From the NCBI GenBank assembly GCA_018712075.1, contig DVHN01000035.1, positions 1 through 45,786 on the forward strand: DNA of 45,786 bases, in the 5' to 3' direction. Below the pieces are notes generated by a model. The model made no database searches, had not been told where the DNA came from, and worked only from the letters and a program-made list of their open reading frames with translations. Both the position numbers and the translations under genes were made by a program. Origin of the DNA: Candidatus Fimimorpha faecalis (GTDB lineage: Bacteria > Bacillota > Clostridia > Lachnospirales > Lachnospiraceae). Numbering within the stretch: the first letter of the stretch is position 1; each line of letters begins with the position of its first letter. Positions 24,619 through 33,604 of the stretch are shown piece after piece.

Positions 24619-26299
24619 TCTTATTCTCCTCTCCTGGAAAACGTAGCATAACACAAATGCCACCTGGTTCATTTCTCTTCAAACTCACTCCATATGCATC
24701 TCCATATGCAGCTCTCATTCGAGTATGAACATTTTGTATTCCAATTGATCCTGTTTCTCGCTTTCCACTCTTTAGTTGTTCATTTTTTCGTTGAACTTCT
24801 TCCTCCGTCATTCCTTTTCCATTATCAGAAACATAGATTACAATATCTTTCCCTTGCTGATAAACACTTATCATAAGAAGGTTATCCGTCGCTTCCAATC
24901 GAATACCATGAACAAAATAATTTTCTATGATTGGCTGAACTACAAACTTAATAACTGGCTTTTCCATTAATACTTCTGGACAGTTTATTTCAAACGAAAA
25001 TTTGTTATGGTAACGATATTCAAACAACTCCAAATATTTTTTACAATAATGTAATTCTTTTGCAATCGTAATAATATCTGCTTCCTTAATCTGACTTCGG
25101 AAAATAACTGCTAAACTATATAACATTCTTCCAACTTCTCTATCTCCATTACAAATTGCCTTCATTCGGATCACTTCCAATGTATTATATAGAAAATGAG
25201 GATTGATCTGGCTTTGTAATGCACATAGCTCTGCATTTCTTTGTTCAATTTCGGCTAAATAACTCTTTTGAATATAGGCGTCCATATCTTGACACATTTG
25301 ATTAAAGTTTTCTGCAATAATATCCAATTCATCCAATGACTTATTATTTGGAATATCAATATGTACATCTAATTTTCCTTTGGAAGCACTGGACATTGCT
25401 TCTAAAATCACATATAAACGATCGGTTAGCTTCTTCAAATACAAATGAACAAACAATTCTCCCATCGCAAACAATGCTATTCCTATTAAAATTAATGTAA
25501 TCCACCAGAGGTTTTGTATACTCGCAGCTAGATTTTTTGGAATATATGCAATAATCCAACAATCCGAAACTGGATTTAACTCGATATAACTTTTTAAATA
25601 GTCTTCCCAATGCGTTGTCTTTGTCACATCTCCGTCTTCGTTTAAAATCTCCCTTAATCGGTTCTCATCCCCTGTAGCAAATAATAGTCTTCTATCAGAA
25701 TTAAAAACAGCAATCTCAATGTTTTCATATTTCTTAGCAATATCACTTAATTGATTTAAATTATAATTCATAATAAGACTACCAATGCTGTTTCTATTTC
25801 CATTTTGATCATAGAAATTTTTTGAAACTACAAGTTGTCCCATTCGAAATAACTTATTTGGAATTGTATGAAATTCCCAGCTTTCAAAATAGGTTGTCTT
25901 TGTTTTCCCATCTCTCATATAAGAAGAAAGCCTTTGGTTTGCATTACTTAGAAATGAAATACTCTCCAACCTAGTCTCCGATTCCAAAAGATTACTTACA
26001 AAATTATCAATTCCATAATATCTTATGGACATCGATTTGGTATAATTATCAATTTTCTTTTTTAAATATACTTCCAAACTGTCTTCTAAAAACCATTGGA
26101 TATCTTCTACTTGATACGCAGAATACTCAATATTACCTGCATTACTATAAAGCTGCTGAATATAATTAGAAGCCTCCATTTCCGCAATACGGACATTTGA
26201 CGTACTTTGTTCCATTTGTTCATTTCGAATACTTGAGACAAAATAAGCTTCTAGACAAATTACAATCATAAGTAGAATAGCCGTATACAAAACGAACAT
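24611..26299 (-). CDS. Sensor histidine kinase, YesM family
   Basis: A 562-residue (as started here) membrane kinase. A first helix lies at the N-terminus, followed by an extracellular sensor region to about 262, a second helix at about 264-288 (WWITLILIGIALFAMGELFV), a HAMP domain, then a His_kinase domain with phosphoacceptor His368 in INPHFLYNTLE and ATP-site motifs QPIIENYFVHG and DNGKGM. The ATG at 26299 has no good binding site and begins inside the hydrophobic helix. The frame stays open upstream, giving a basic stretch ending NRIYWK. An ATT codon at 26362 or 26359 lies 7-10 nt after AGAGGGGG and could be the true start. Partner of the downstream YesN-type regulator. Confidence 0.9.
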   Translation of the reverse strand: MFVLYTAILLMIVICLEAYFVSSIRNEQMEQSTSNVRIAEMEASNYIQQLYSNAGNIEYSAYQVEDIQWFLEDSLEVYLKKKIDNYTKSMSIRYYGIDNFVSNLLESETRLESISFLSNANQRLSSYMRDGKTKTTYFESWEFHTIPNKLFRMGQLVVSKNFYDQNGNRNSIGSLIMNYNLNQLSDIAKKYENIEIAVFNSDRRLLFATGDENRLREILNEDGDVTKTTHWEDYLKSYIELNPVSDCWIIAYIPKNLAASIQNLWWITLILIGIALFAMGELFVHLYLKKLTDRLYVILEAMSSASKGKLDVHIDIPNNKSLDELDIIAENFNQMCQDMDAYIQKSYLAEIEQRNAELCALQSQINPHFLYNTLEVIRMKAICNGDREVGRMLYSLAVIFRSQIKEADIITIAKELHYCKKYLELFEYRYHNKFSFEINCPEVLMEKPVIKFVVQPIIENYFVHGIRLEATDNLLMISVYQQGKDIVIYVSDNGKGMTEEEVQRKNEQLKSGKRETGSIGIQNVHTRMRAAYGDAYGVSLKRNEPGGICVMLRFPGEENKNV

Positions 26300-26401
26300 T
26301 TTCCAATAGATTCGATTTACATGATTTCTATTTTGCTTATGTGTTTCCCTTCCTCTAATAATAAGAATTCCCCCTCTGCATTCATTCGTTCTTTGTTATT
26401 T

Positions 26402-26430
26402 AGTATAACATATTTCTTGTCTGCTTGCCA
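26402..26430 (-). promoter_or_regulatory. Promoter of yesM-yesN
   Basis: An extended -10, TGT then TATACT (26402-26407), with a poor TGGCAA (26425-26430) at the 17-nt -35 position. The leader starts near 26395 and contains a 22-codon reading frame (26317-26385). Confidence 0.5.
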
Positions 26431-26523
26431 GTATCTTGTACAATTGATACTTAACATAATTATCCAAACTTGATTTTATTATTAATAAAGCATAAATCGT
26501 CCCTTTTTATCTATATTAACATA

Positions 26524-26571
26524 GAAAAAAGGACTTCTCTTTATTCTTTTCTGAATTTTTGAGAAGTCCTC
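26524..26571 (-). terminator. Terminator of the DUF624 gene
   Basis: AGGACTTCTC and GAGAAGTCCT form a perfect 10-bp stem with a 21-nt loop, followed on the minus strand by TTTTTTCT. It separates the DUF624 gene from yesM. Confidence 0.85.
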
Positions 26572-26576
26572 TTTTA

Positions 26577-27320
26577 TTATTTTTCTTTATTTCTGGAATT
26601 CTGTTCCATATAAATATGTGTTTCTTTCGGTTCTTCCTTTGTGTCCTGCTCTTTCTTATCTTCTCCTGCCAATTCCAATAACATTCGATGATTCATAAAT
26701 ACAACTAAAAACGCATAAACCGATGATACAAACAAAATAGTTGTTCCAGGAGAAATTCCAAATACAATTAATAAAACAAGAAACGCTGCTGCATTTCCAA
26801 TTGTACAAGCTGGTTTTGCAAATGTAATTGTAATCGTTGCTTTCAAAAGCTGATAGGCACTCATATTAAACTTCATAATTAATAAATAAGCAACTGGCAT
26901 AGATAAAATTACTAATAACAACAAAATTATGAAAATATATACAAGTGCTGGCATTGCTACTGCAAAAAATCGAATATTAGTTATAAGCATAAACACAAGT
27001 ATCGCCTGTACAATTGCGGTAAGAAACGATGCAATAAAGTTTTGTTTATACCCGATCCAAAAATCTTTGATCCACCGGATTTCCTTATCTCGAATCAAAC
27101 GATTCATACAATGAAACAATGCGCAGAGTGCCGGTCCCATCGGAATTAAACACACAATCATGATTGGATAATATTGCTCCATCACTTCCCATCCTATTCC
27201 AAACGCAGCTGCAAATGCAATAATCGGAAAATCAAACAACCAGAATAAGATGTTTAATATCAAAAATGTAAAAATATAATTAAAAAACTCATTAATTTTT
27301 TCTAGATTAAATACTCCCAT
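26577..27320 (-). CDS. DUF624 membrane protein, YesL family
   Basis: A 247-residue protein with about six hydrophobic segments between residues 15 and 215, starting with FTFLILNILFWLFDFPIIAF, and a hydrophilic, charged C-terminus. The family accompanies YesM/YesN and LplB/LplC-type carbohydrate loci in Firmicutes, and its function is unknown. Here it lies between the GH38 gene and the two-component pair, with a strong terminator after it. No good promoter was found in front, so it is probably read from GH125-GH38 through the 27477-27516 hairpin. Confidence 0.88.
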   Translation of the reverse strand: MGVFNLEKINEFFNYIFTFLILNILFWLFDFPIIAFAAAFGIGWEVMEQYYPIMIVCLIPMGPALCALFHCMNRLIRDKEIRWIKDFWIGYKQNFIASFLTAIVQAILVFMLITNIRFFAVAMPALVYIFIILLLLVILSMPVAYLLIMKFNMSAYQLLKATITITFAKPACTIGNAAAFLVLLIVFGISPGTTILFVSSVYAFLVVFMNHRMLLELAGEDKKEQDTKEEPKETHIYMEQNSRNKEK

Positions 27321-27476
27321 AGCCCGACACTTCCTTTCCTAAAATTTCACGGGTCAAAAATACTCAAATGAATAAGAACTAGCAGGTTTCTCGAATCTGT
27401 ATACGGTGCTAAATAGAAATAGAATCATTCCTGTTATCTTAATCCTAAAAGCAATAGAGCAAAGACGGAAGGGTTT

Positions 27477-27516
27477 AAAGTCATATATCTCATGTAAACA
27501 TGAAATATATGACTTT
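27477..27516 (-). repeat. Long hairpin between GH38 and DUF624 genes
   Basis: A 19-bp stem with one mismatch (AAAGTCATATAT and TCATGT arms) over a 2-nt loop, starting 12 nt after the GH38 stop. Only TTT belongs to the stem end and AAACCC follows on the minus strand, so termination may be partial. Confidence 0.65.
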
Positions 27517-27527
27517 ATAACGCTTAA

Positions 27528-30500
27528 TTACGCAAGTTTTACTAAGATTGTCTTAATTTCAAATGGTTTTACTTCTAATTGAATTTCTTTTTCTGTATGC
27601 ATTTCCTCAATTGGACGTTCTCTTAAGTCAGATTCCATCCACCCCTTGTATTCAAAGTTCAATTTCACTCCTACTTTTCTCTTAGAACCTGTATACTCAT
27701 GGAAACGAACTACAAGATATTCCTTATCTTCTGAACGCTTTACTGCATCCAATTCTACATATGGATTATCTAATTCAATAAAGCTTCCCTGTAAAGTTGC
27801 TTTTCCGTCCATCACGGTCAGAGGCTGATTCAATGCATATGCTTCTTTTACGGTATCTCCCACTACAAAATCTCCATTATGAGGAAGAAGGGAATACGTA
27901 AATTCATGCACTCCTAAATCTTGTAAATAGTCTGGGTTGGTTGCTGTTTTAATTAAAGTAAGACGAATAACATTTCCTTTTATATCATGTCCATATTTAC
28001 AATTGTTCAAAAGGCTTACTCCATAATTATGTTCGGATAAATCAACCCATTTATGTGCAACGGTTTCAAATCTAGCCTGATCCCAGCTTGTATTCCAATG
28101 ATTTGGACGTTTTACATTACCATACTGTACATCATAAGTAGCATAGGTAGCACGAATATCCACTGGGAATGCTACTTTCAGTAACTGCTTCACTTCATAA
28201 TAATCAACCCATGTTTCGAAATCAATTCTTCTATCATTTGCATAGAAAATCATATCTTGTTTGATTACACTTGCATCAAACTTCCATTCCATATGAAGTA
28301 CTGCACGCAAGTTTCCACATTCTGTCACTTCAATCTTAGTTAACTCTGTAACTTCTCTCATTTTTTGCTGATAGAAGATATCAATATCCCATGCTTCATT
28401 ATCCAAAGGCTTATCTTCAAAAATCTGCAATACATTTGCTCGTTCTCCTTCACGAATCACTTCACGTTCATTTTCTTTATCATAGAGACGAGTCATCTGT
28501 CCATACTCATTCAAATCAATCACATAGAATGGTGTTTCGATATGATTTGCAGACATTGTAAACACAGCTGCTTCCTTTTCTGCTGCTTCTGCCTCAAAAT
28601 GAATTGTTTCAAATCCCATAGCAGGTACATCTTTCACTTCTACATAGGTAACAGTATCTTCTTTTTGAGCTTTTAATTTCGTACCATCGGAAGCAATAAA
28701 GCTGCCTGTTTCGGTAACTGGAATCGCTACAATTTCATTGCGTGTCCATCCCGAATTATTCATTACACTATAAGTATTTTCGCTTGCTTGAATGAAACCT
28801 TTCTTTGCATCTTCTTCTACTTCTAATGCAATCTTCTCCGTTTTATTGTAGTCTACCACACAGTCTTCATATACATCATGAATGGAAGAACCTGGAATAA
28901 TATCGTGGAACTGGTTTGTTAAAATAATCTTCCATCCTTCTGTTAACTCATCCTGTTTTGCAATTGCTAAATCACCGCTTTGTATTGCATTCATTGCAGT
29001 TAACCATTCTGCTTCACGGTATAACAATTCCATCTTACGATTCATTTTCTTATTATAAGCATGACTTGTATAGGTTCCTCTATGGTATTCCAAGTATAAT
29101 TCTCCATCCCAAGATGGTACATATTCTTCTGTGTTAGCGATCGTTTCCTTTAATTTACGGAAATAATCCCCAGCACGACTTGTTTTTAAAGTAGGAAGCC
29201 CTGGAATCTTGTCAATTCTTCTTCGATTTTCCAGTAAATCACGGTTAACACCGCCGCCGCCATCTCCATATCCGTAACTGATCAATAAATCCTTATTAAT
29301 CGCTTTCTCACTATAAGCATCCCAAATTCCCTTGACCGTTTTTGCGGTAAGCAAACCATTATAAGTATAGAACCAAGAACCTGGCTCACTCCATGGTTCA
29401 GGAGTTGTAATGAAATGAGTTAATACTTCACTTCCATCAATACCAATCCACTTGAATGTATCATGTGGCATACGATTATATTGATTCCAGCTAATCTTTG
29501 TTGTCATAAACATATCAATGCCTGACTTCTTTAAAATCTGAGGAAGTGCCCAAGAATATCCAAATACATCTGGAAGCCATAAATATTCACAATCTTTTCC
29601 AAACTCATCTTTTATAAACTTACATCCAAGCAGAATCTGTCTTGTTAAAGATTCTCCGCTTGTCAGGTTACAATCGGCTTCTACCCACATTGCACCATCT
29701 GCTTCCCATCTTCCTTCTGCAACTCTTTCTTTAATCTTTTCAAAGATTTCAGGAAAATCTTGTTTAATATATTCATAAATCTGTGGCTGTGTCTGAAGGA
29801 AAATATATTCTGGATACTGCTCCATCATACGCAATACAGTTGAGAATGAACGAGAAGCTTTTTCTCTTGTATGTTTCAGTCTCCATAACCATGCCATATC
29901 AATATGGGTATGACCGACACAGCTAACATGTACTTCAGACGTCTTATTCATCCGATCTACTGCATCATTCAATGTCTTATCTGCAAGTGCTACGGATTGA
30001 TAGAAGTCTTCATCTCCGGCACAATGCCAGTCAATTAAATTAAACGCATGATTCATTGCAGACAGCAAGTCGTACCTAAATGGATTACCCTCTTCTAAAT
30101 TCAAAACAGTTTCATGAATTAAAGAACCCATATAGTACAAATCATCGGTTGCTTCATCCAAATAGGCTAAATCTGCACGTTTTAATTGGTGTTCCTGAGG
30201 TTTTGGAATTCCTCCGCCCTCCAATCCTGACCAAAGACGGAATGTTGCATTTACTGTCTTTCCAACCATTTCCTCTGGGAAGAAAACTTCTTGATGATTA
30301 ATATCAACTCCCTGATATGGCTTTCCATCAATATAAAGCAGAGCTTCAAAACCAGAGTTGTTTCCAGCTCCCGTTTTACCAAAATCAAAGATACCTACTA
30401 CTCGTTTTCCACTAAATTCTTCTGGAATTGTGAATTCTGTATGCAGCCATAAATATAAATCTCTGCCTTTCCAGCGATCTCCGCCTTCTTTTTCCAATGT

Positions 30501-30668
30501 TCCAGCTTTCATTGGTGTCCAGCCTTCAAAATCAGTTGGAACTTCTGGATTTGTCTTTTTCTCAGTATCTTCTTTTGCTACAAATGTACCAATATGTCTT
30601 AATTCTCTATAACGAAATTTCTTTAACTCTTGAACTCTTCTTTCTAATTTTCTCTCTGTCAGAAACAT
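27528..30668 (-). CDS. Alpha-mannosidase, glycoside hydrolase family 38
   Basis: A 1046-residue GH38 enzyme that hydrolyses terminal alpha-mannosides with retention. An N-terminal beta-rich region precedes the catalytic domain, in which HTHID at 253-257 binds zinc, Asp367 in LWLPDVFGYSWALPQI is the nucleophile, and ADCNLTSGES is conserved. The C-terminal GH38 beta-domains complete the normal length. No signal peptide is present, so it acts on imported oligosaccharides. It lies 11 nt after the GH125 gene, whose stop codon overlaps the AAGGAGG binding site, so the two are cotranscribed and translationally coupled. Confidence 0.95.
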   Translation of the reverse strand: MFLTERKLERRVQELKKFRYRELRHIGTFVAKEDTEKKTNPEVPTDFEGWTPMKAGTLEKEGGDRWKGRDLYLWLHTEFTIPEEFSGKRVVGIFDFGKTGAGNNSGFEALLYIDGKPYQGVDINHQEVFFPEEMVGKTVNATFRLWSGLEGGGIPKPQEHQLKRADLAYLDEATDDLYYMGSLIHETVLNLEEGNPFRYDLLSAMNHAFNLIDWHCAGDEDFYQSVALADKTLNDAVDRMNKTSEVHVSCVGHTHIDMAWLWRLKHTREKASRSFSTVLRMMEQYPEYIFLQTQPQIYEYIKQDFPEIFEKIKERVAEGRWEADGAMWVEADCNLTSGESLTRQILLGCKFIKDEFGKDCEYLWLPDVFGYSWALPQILKKSGIDMFMTTKISWNQYNRMPHDTFKWIGIDGSEVLTHFITTPEPWSEPGSWFYTYNGLLTAKTVKGIWDAYSEKAINKDLLISYGYGDGGGGVNRDLLENRRRIDKIPGLPTLKTSRAGDYFRKLKETIANTEEYVPSWDGELYLEYHRGTYTSHAYNKKMNRKMELLYREAEWLTAMNAIQSGDLAIAKQDELTEGWKIILTNQFHDIIPGSSIHDVYEDCVVDYNKTEKIALEVEEDAKKGFIQASENTYSVMNNSGWTRNEIVAIPVTETGSFIASDGTKLKAQKEDTVTYVEVKDVPAMGFETIHFEAEAAEKEAAVFTMSANHIETPFYVIDLNEYGQMTRLYDKENEREVIREGERANVLQIFEDKPLDNEAWDIDIFYQQKMREVTELTKIEVTECGNLRAVLHMEWKFDASVIKQDMIFYANDRRIDFETWVDYYEVKQLLKVAFPVDIRATYATYDVQYGNVKRPNHWNTSWDQARFETVAHKWVDLSEHNYGVSLLNNCKYGHDIKGNVIRLTLIKTATNPDYLQDLGVHEFTYSLLPHNGDFVVGDTVKEAYALNQPLTVMDGKATLQGSFIELDNPYVELDAVKRSEDKEYLVVRFHEYTGSKRKVGVKLNFEYKGWMESDLRERPIEEMHTEKEIQLEVKPFEIKTILVKLA

Positions 30669-30679
30669 GATAAACCTCC

Positions 30680-31981
30680 TTATTTCTCTATTTTATAACC
30701 AAGACAATCTAATAATAACTCACAGAACATTGCATTTGCCCAGGAAAACCATTCTCTCGTATATTTCGTTGGATCGTCTGGATCAAATCCTTCATGCATT
30801 AATCCAGTATTGCCATCTGTTTGTTTCATTAGCTCTAAAATATCCCATTTTTCTTTCTCTGACTTACTTGTCAGTCCCTGTAACGCTAATCCAATATGCC
30901 AGATATATCCTGGTGGAGTATGCGGGCTTCCCATTCCCTTTGCATATTTTCCTTCATAATAATATGGATTTTTCTTGCTTAAAATCATTTTTCTTGTATT
31001 TTCCGCTACAGTTGGATTCTTTGGCTGATAACCAATATAGTCCATCGCAAGTAAACTTGGTACATTCGAATCATCCATCAGGTTGTACATCCCATATCCA
31101 TCTGTTTCATATGCATATACATCCCCAATTGACTCAACTTTTGTAATTGCATAAGTTTCGATTCCCTCATAAATCTCATTCTTGAGCTCAGATGCTTCTT
31201 TTTTTAATTGTAAATCGTTTAATACTTTTTCTGCAATTTCCTCTAAATAATTCAGCACTACAACTGCAAACATATTAGATGGAACCAAGTACCCATATGT
31301 ACATGCATCATCACTTGGACGGAAACCAGACCATGTCATACCAATTCCTGATCGAACAAGCGCTCCTTTTCCATCTCTGGAAAGAGTATCTTGGAAGAAA
31401 CTATTTCTCCGAATAAAACGATAGGATGATTTTTCCTCATGATATTGTTCTGTTTTCCATACAGCTAATATTTTTCTCACTCCATCGCAAAATGTCTGAT
31501 TAAAGTGTTCCACCCTTCCTGTATTTTTCCAAATCAGATATGCAAATTGGAGAGGGAAACAAAGCGAGTCAATTTCATATTTACGTTCCCAAAGCCATGG
31601 TCCCATGTCCGTTTCATCTTTTTCCCAACAATTCCCATTCGGTGCTTCATTAAATGCATTGGCATATGGATCAATACAAATAAACTGAAACTGACGTTCC
31701 ACCAATCCTTGCATCAAGTCGATCATCTCTGGATCATCTTTTGCAAGCACTAAATATGGACGCAATTGACAAACAGAATCCCTTAACCACATCGCTGGAA
31801 TATCTCCAGTAATTACGTAGGTTGTTCCGTCTTCCATTTTTTTTACCGTTGTATCCAAGGTATTGGTATAACAGTTTTCAAAGATCTGAAACATCTTTTC
31901 ATCTCCTGATAACTTTTCTTTGACTTCTGCTAACAACCTCCTCATGGATACAGGTAGTTCTTTGACTTCTTTTACTCCCAT
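30680..31981 (-). CDS. Exo-alpha-1,6-mannosidase, glycoside hydrolase family 125
   Basis: A 433-residue member of GH125, a metal-independent inverting family active on alpha-1,6-mannosides. Recognisable segments are TGDIPAMWLRDS, the ERKYEIDSLCFPLQ region, FRPSDDACTYGYLVPSNM and TPPGYIWHIGLALQGLT. The length is normal and no signal peptide is visible, so the enzyme is cytoplasmic. With GH38 it can strip manno-oligosaccharides such as N-glycan or yeast-mannan fragments to mannose. First gene of the mannosidase transcript, with its own promoter and a leader hairpin just before the AGGAGG site. Confidence 0.94.
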   Translation of the reverse strand: MGVKEVKELPVSMRRLLAEVKEKLSGDEKMFQIFENCYTNTLDTTVKKMEDGTTYVITGDIPAMWLRDSVCQLRPYLVLAKDDPEMIDLMQGLVERQFQFICIDPYANAFNEAPNGNCWEKDETDMGPWLWERKYEIDSLCFPLQFAYLIWKNTGRVEHFNQTFCDGVRKILAVWKTEQYHEEKSSYRFIRRNSFFQDTLSRDGKGALVRSGIGMTWSGFRPSDDACTYGYLVPSNMFAVVVLNYLEEIAEKVLNDLQLKKEASELKNEIYEGIETYAITKVESIGDVYAYETDGYGMYNLMDDSNVPSLLAMDYIGYQPKNPTVAENTRKMILSKKNPYYYEGKYAKGMGSPHTPPGYIWHIGLALQGLTSKSEKEKWDILELMKQTDGNTGLMHEGFDPDDPTKYTREWFSWANAMFCELLLDCLGYKIEK

Positions 31982-32004
31982 AAAACCTCCTATATATTTT
32001 TATT

Positions 32005-32045
32005 TTGTTTTTCAACATAAAATCCAAAACATTGTTGAAAAACAA
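32005..32045 (-). promoter_or_regulatory. 13-bp leader hairpin before GH125
   Basis: TTGTTTTTCAACA (32005-32017) pairs perfectly with 32033-32045 across a 15-nt loop. On the transcript it ends 15 nt before AGGAGG. It could stabilise the mRNA or modulate initiation. It lacks a terminator T-run on the sense strand. Confidence 0.55.
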
Positions 32046-32108
32046 CCATTCGGTTTCTAAATTTCTACTCTAACATCCGCTGTCGCATCTTTTTGTTAGC
32101 TTAGTTTT

Positions 32109-32137
32109 ATTATAAAACCACTTTCTTAGTACTTCAA
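32109..32137 (-). promoter_or_regulatory. Promoter of GH125-GH38
   Basis: TTGAAG (32132-32137), 17-nt spacer and TATAAT (32109-32114) on the minus strand. Good match. Confidence 0.7.
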
Positions 32138-32283
32138 TTCGTAATATTCTACTTTTTGTGGAAAATTTACATAAATTTTTTATTTTTCTTATTTACACCA
32201 ATCCAAATCTAGTAAAATCGTCTATTTTTTCACAATGACAAGAAAACCCTTTTAAATATTTTATATTCTCAAAGCCATCCATT

Positions 32284-32757
32284 CTACTGTTTTCGTATTT
32301 TTTTCTGCATAATAAAATTAGTAAACCACTCTCCCCTTTTCATTACTTTCTGTTCTTTTACGACTTCAAAATCCTTTGCAAGGAAAAAAGGTTTTGCAGT
32401 AATAGAGACATGAGTAATGATATAATCCATCCCAATTATACGTGCATACGATTCCAGCTTATTTAATAACGCCGTTGCAATTCCCCGTCCTTGGTAGTCT
32501 TTATGCACAAACAGATGATCCAAGTATCCTGTATCATCCATATCTGAAAATCCAACAATTTGATTATCCAACTCTGCCACAATTGAATAATGTTCTTTCA
32601 GTATATTTTCCCAATATTCCTGATCCAGAGTTGGAGGTGCCCAGGCATCCAATTGAGCCTCGGTATAATCTTTTTTATTAATTACATGTACTGTATCATA
32701 AAATAGCTGCATGATTTCTTTGCAATCATACAAAATATAGGGTCTAATCCGCACCAT
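32284..32757 (-). CDS. GNAT family N-acetyltransferase
   Basis: A 157-residue acetyltransferase with the acetyl-CoA loop in HLFVHKDYQGRGIATALL (about residues 90-107). It opens with IRPYILYDCKEIMQLFYDTV and has the EYWENILKEHYSIVAE central strand seen in a common Firmicute GNAT subgroup. Substrate is unknown. It follows the Crp/Fnr gene on the same strand but has its own promoter. Confidence 0.88.
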   Translation of the reverse strand: MVRIRPYILYDCKEIMQLFYDTVHVINKKDYTEAQLDAWAPPTLDQEYWENILKEHYSIVAELDNQIVGFSDMDDTGYLDHLFVHKDYQGRGIATALLNKLESYARIIGMDYIITHVSITAKPFFLAKDFEVVKEQKVMKRGEWFTNFIMQKKIRKQ

Positions 32758-32790
32758 ATCAATAGCCTCCCCATGTTTTTCACAATTCTT

Positions 32791-32819
32791 ATCATAACAA
32801 AGCTACAGCCACTAGTAAA
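32791..32819 (-). promoter_or_regulatory. Promoter of the GNAT gene
   Basis: TTTACT (32814-32819), 17-nt spacer, then TGT and TATGAT (32791-32796) on the minus strand. Confidence 0.5.
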
Positions 32820-32821
32820 TG

Positions 32822-32869
32822 GACATTTGTACTTAAAATTCTTTCTTCTGCTTCATCTGTGCAAATGTC
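32822..32869 (-). repeat. Inverted repeat after the Crp/Fnr gene
   Basis: GACATTTG (32822-32829) and CAAATGTC (32862-32869) form 8-bp arms around 32 nt, beginning 6 nt beyond the regulator's stop codon. There is no T-run, so termination is uncertain. Confidence 0.35.
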
Positions 32870-32874
32870 ATCAT

Positions 32875-33531
32875 TTACATTAAATGAAATTGATTTTTTT
32901 CAAACTGTATCAATCCCTCTTGCTGCATCTTTTTTAACTCTACCGTCATAGCACTCCTATCTACTCCAAGATAATCCGCTAACTGTTGACGACTCAATGG
33001 AATGCTAAATTCAGAACAATGGTTCTGTTCTGCGTGTTTGGAAAGATATGTCATCAATTTACTTCGTGTCGTTCTTTTTGTTACAACATCAATTTTATTT
33101 GTCATCTGCAAGTTTTTCTCGGCAAGTACAGCTAACATATTTTGAATTAATCGGTTATGAAATTGACATGCTGAAGAACATGTTGTTAAAATTTTTTTCA
33201 CTTTTAAAAATAAGACTTCTGTTTTCTGTGCTGCAATTACATAAACAGGAATTACAGAGGTTGGAGTACATGCATAAGTCTCTCCAAAAATTTCGTATTC
33301 TCCAATTCGTGCCATCAGATCCCGATTTCCCCAATAATCTTCTCTTATTATATGAACACTACCTCCCATAACAATTCCCAACTCAGAAATTTCATCTCCA
33401 ACTTGGAAAATTGTACTGCCCTTCTCGTACCGTTTCACCCGTTTAGTTAAACAGCCCAAAACCATTCTAATTTCTTCTTCCTTCATTCCAGAAAACAAAA
33501 TTGAATTTTTTAATTTTTTATAATCAATCAA
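32875..33531 (-). CDS. Crp/Fnr family regulator, probably of hcp (TTG start)
   Basis: A 218-residue regulator with an N-terminal cyclic-nucleotide-binding-type beta-barrel (about 15-120), a dimerisation helix and a C-terminal Crp winged helix (SRQQLADYLGVDRSAMTVELKKM). Two cysteines (TTCSSAC) precede the long helix. No Fnr-type N-terminal cysteine cluster is seen. It starts at TTG (33531), 6-7 nt after AAGGAG, since no ATG is available in frame nearby. Divergence from ferredoxin-hcp matches the HcpR-type group, in which a Crp/Fnr protein controls hcp in response to nitrosative stress. Ligand is inferred. Confidence 0.88.
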   Translation of the reverse strand: MIDYKKLKNSILFSGMKEEEIRMVLGCLTKRVKRYEKGSTIFQVGDEISELGIVMGGSVHIIREDYWGNRDLMARIGEYEIFGETYACTPTSVIPVYVIAAQKTEVLFLKVKKILTTCSSACQFHNRLIQNMLAVLAEKNLQMTNKIDVVTKRTTRSKLMTYLSKHAEQNHCSEFSIPLSRQQLADYLGVDRSAMTVELKKMQQEGLIQFEKNQFHLM

Positions 33532-33545
33532 ATTTTTCTCCTTTT

Positions 33546-33561
33546 TGTTGGAAATCCAACA
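33546..33561. promoter_or_regulatory. Shared operator candidate for the Crp/Fnr regulator
   Basis: TGTTGGA and TCCAACA form perfect 7-bp arms around AA. The TGTTG-N6-CAACA spacing is that of Crp-type sites. Its centre (33553.5) is 41.5 nt before the predicted plus-strand start and it lies about 8-23 nt after the predicted minus-strand start. Confidence 0.6.
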
Positions 33562-33588
33562 TACTTCTTATTTCTATTGTAATATAAT
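33560..33588 (+). promoter_or_regulatory. Promoter of ferredoxin-hcp (activator type)
   Basis: A perfect TATAAT (33583-33588) with a poor CATACT (33560-33565) at the 17-nt -35 position. The palindrome overlaps this -35, as in class II activation. The leader is about 100 nt. Confidence 0.5.
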
Positions 33589-33604
33589 CCAAACATAAAT
33601 ACAA
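33576..33604 (-). promoter_or_regulatory. Promoter of the Crp/Fnr gene
   Basis: TTGTAT (33599-33604), 17-nt spacer and TACAAT (33576-33581) on the minus strand. It overlaps the opposing promoter. Confidence 0.5.

Larger units (their letters stand above)
31982..32283. other. 302-bp gap between the GNAT gene and GH125
   Basis: It contains the GH125 promoter, a leader of about 120 nt with a 13-bp hairpin before the ribosome binding site, and, nearer the GNAT gene, AT-rich sequence with no recognisable terminator or reading frame. Confidence 0.55.
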
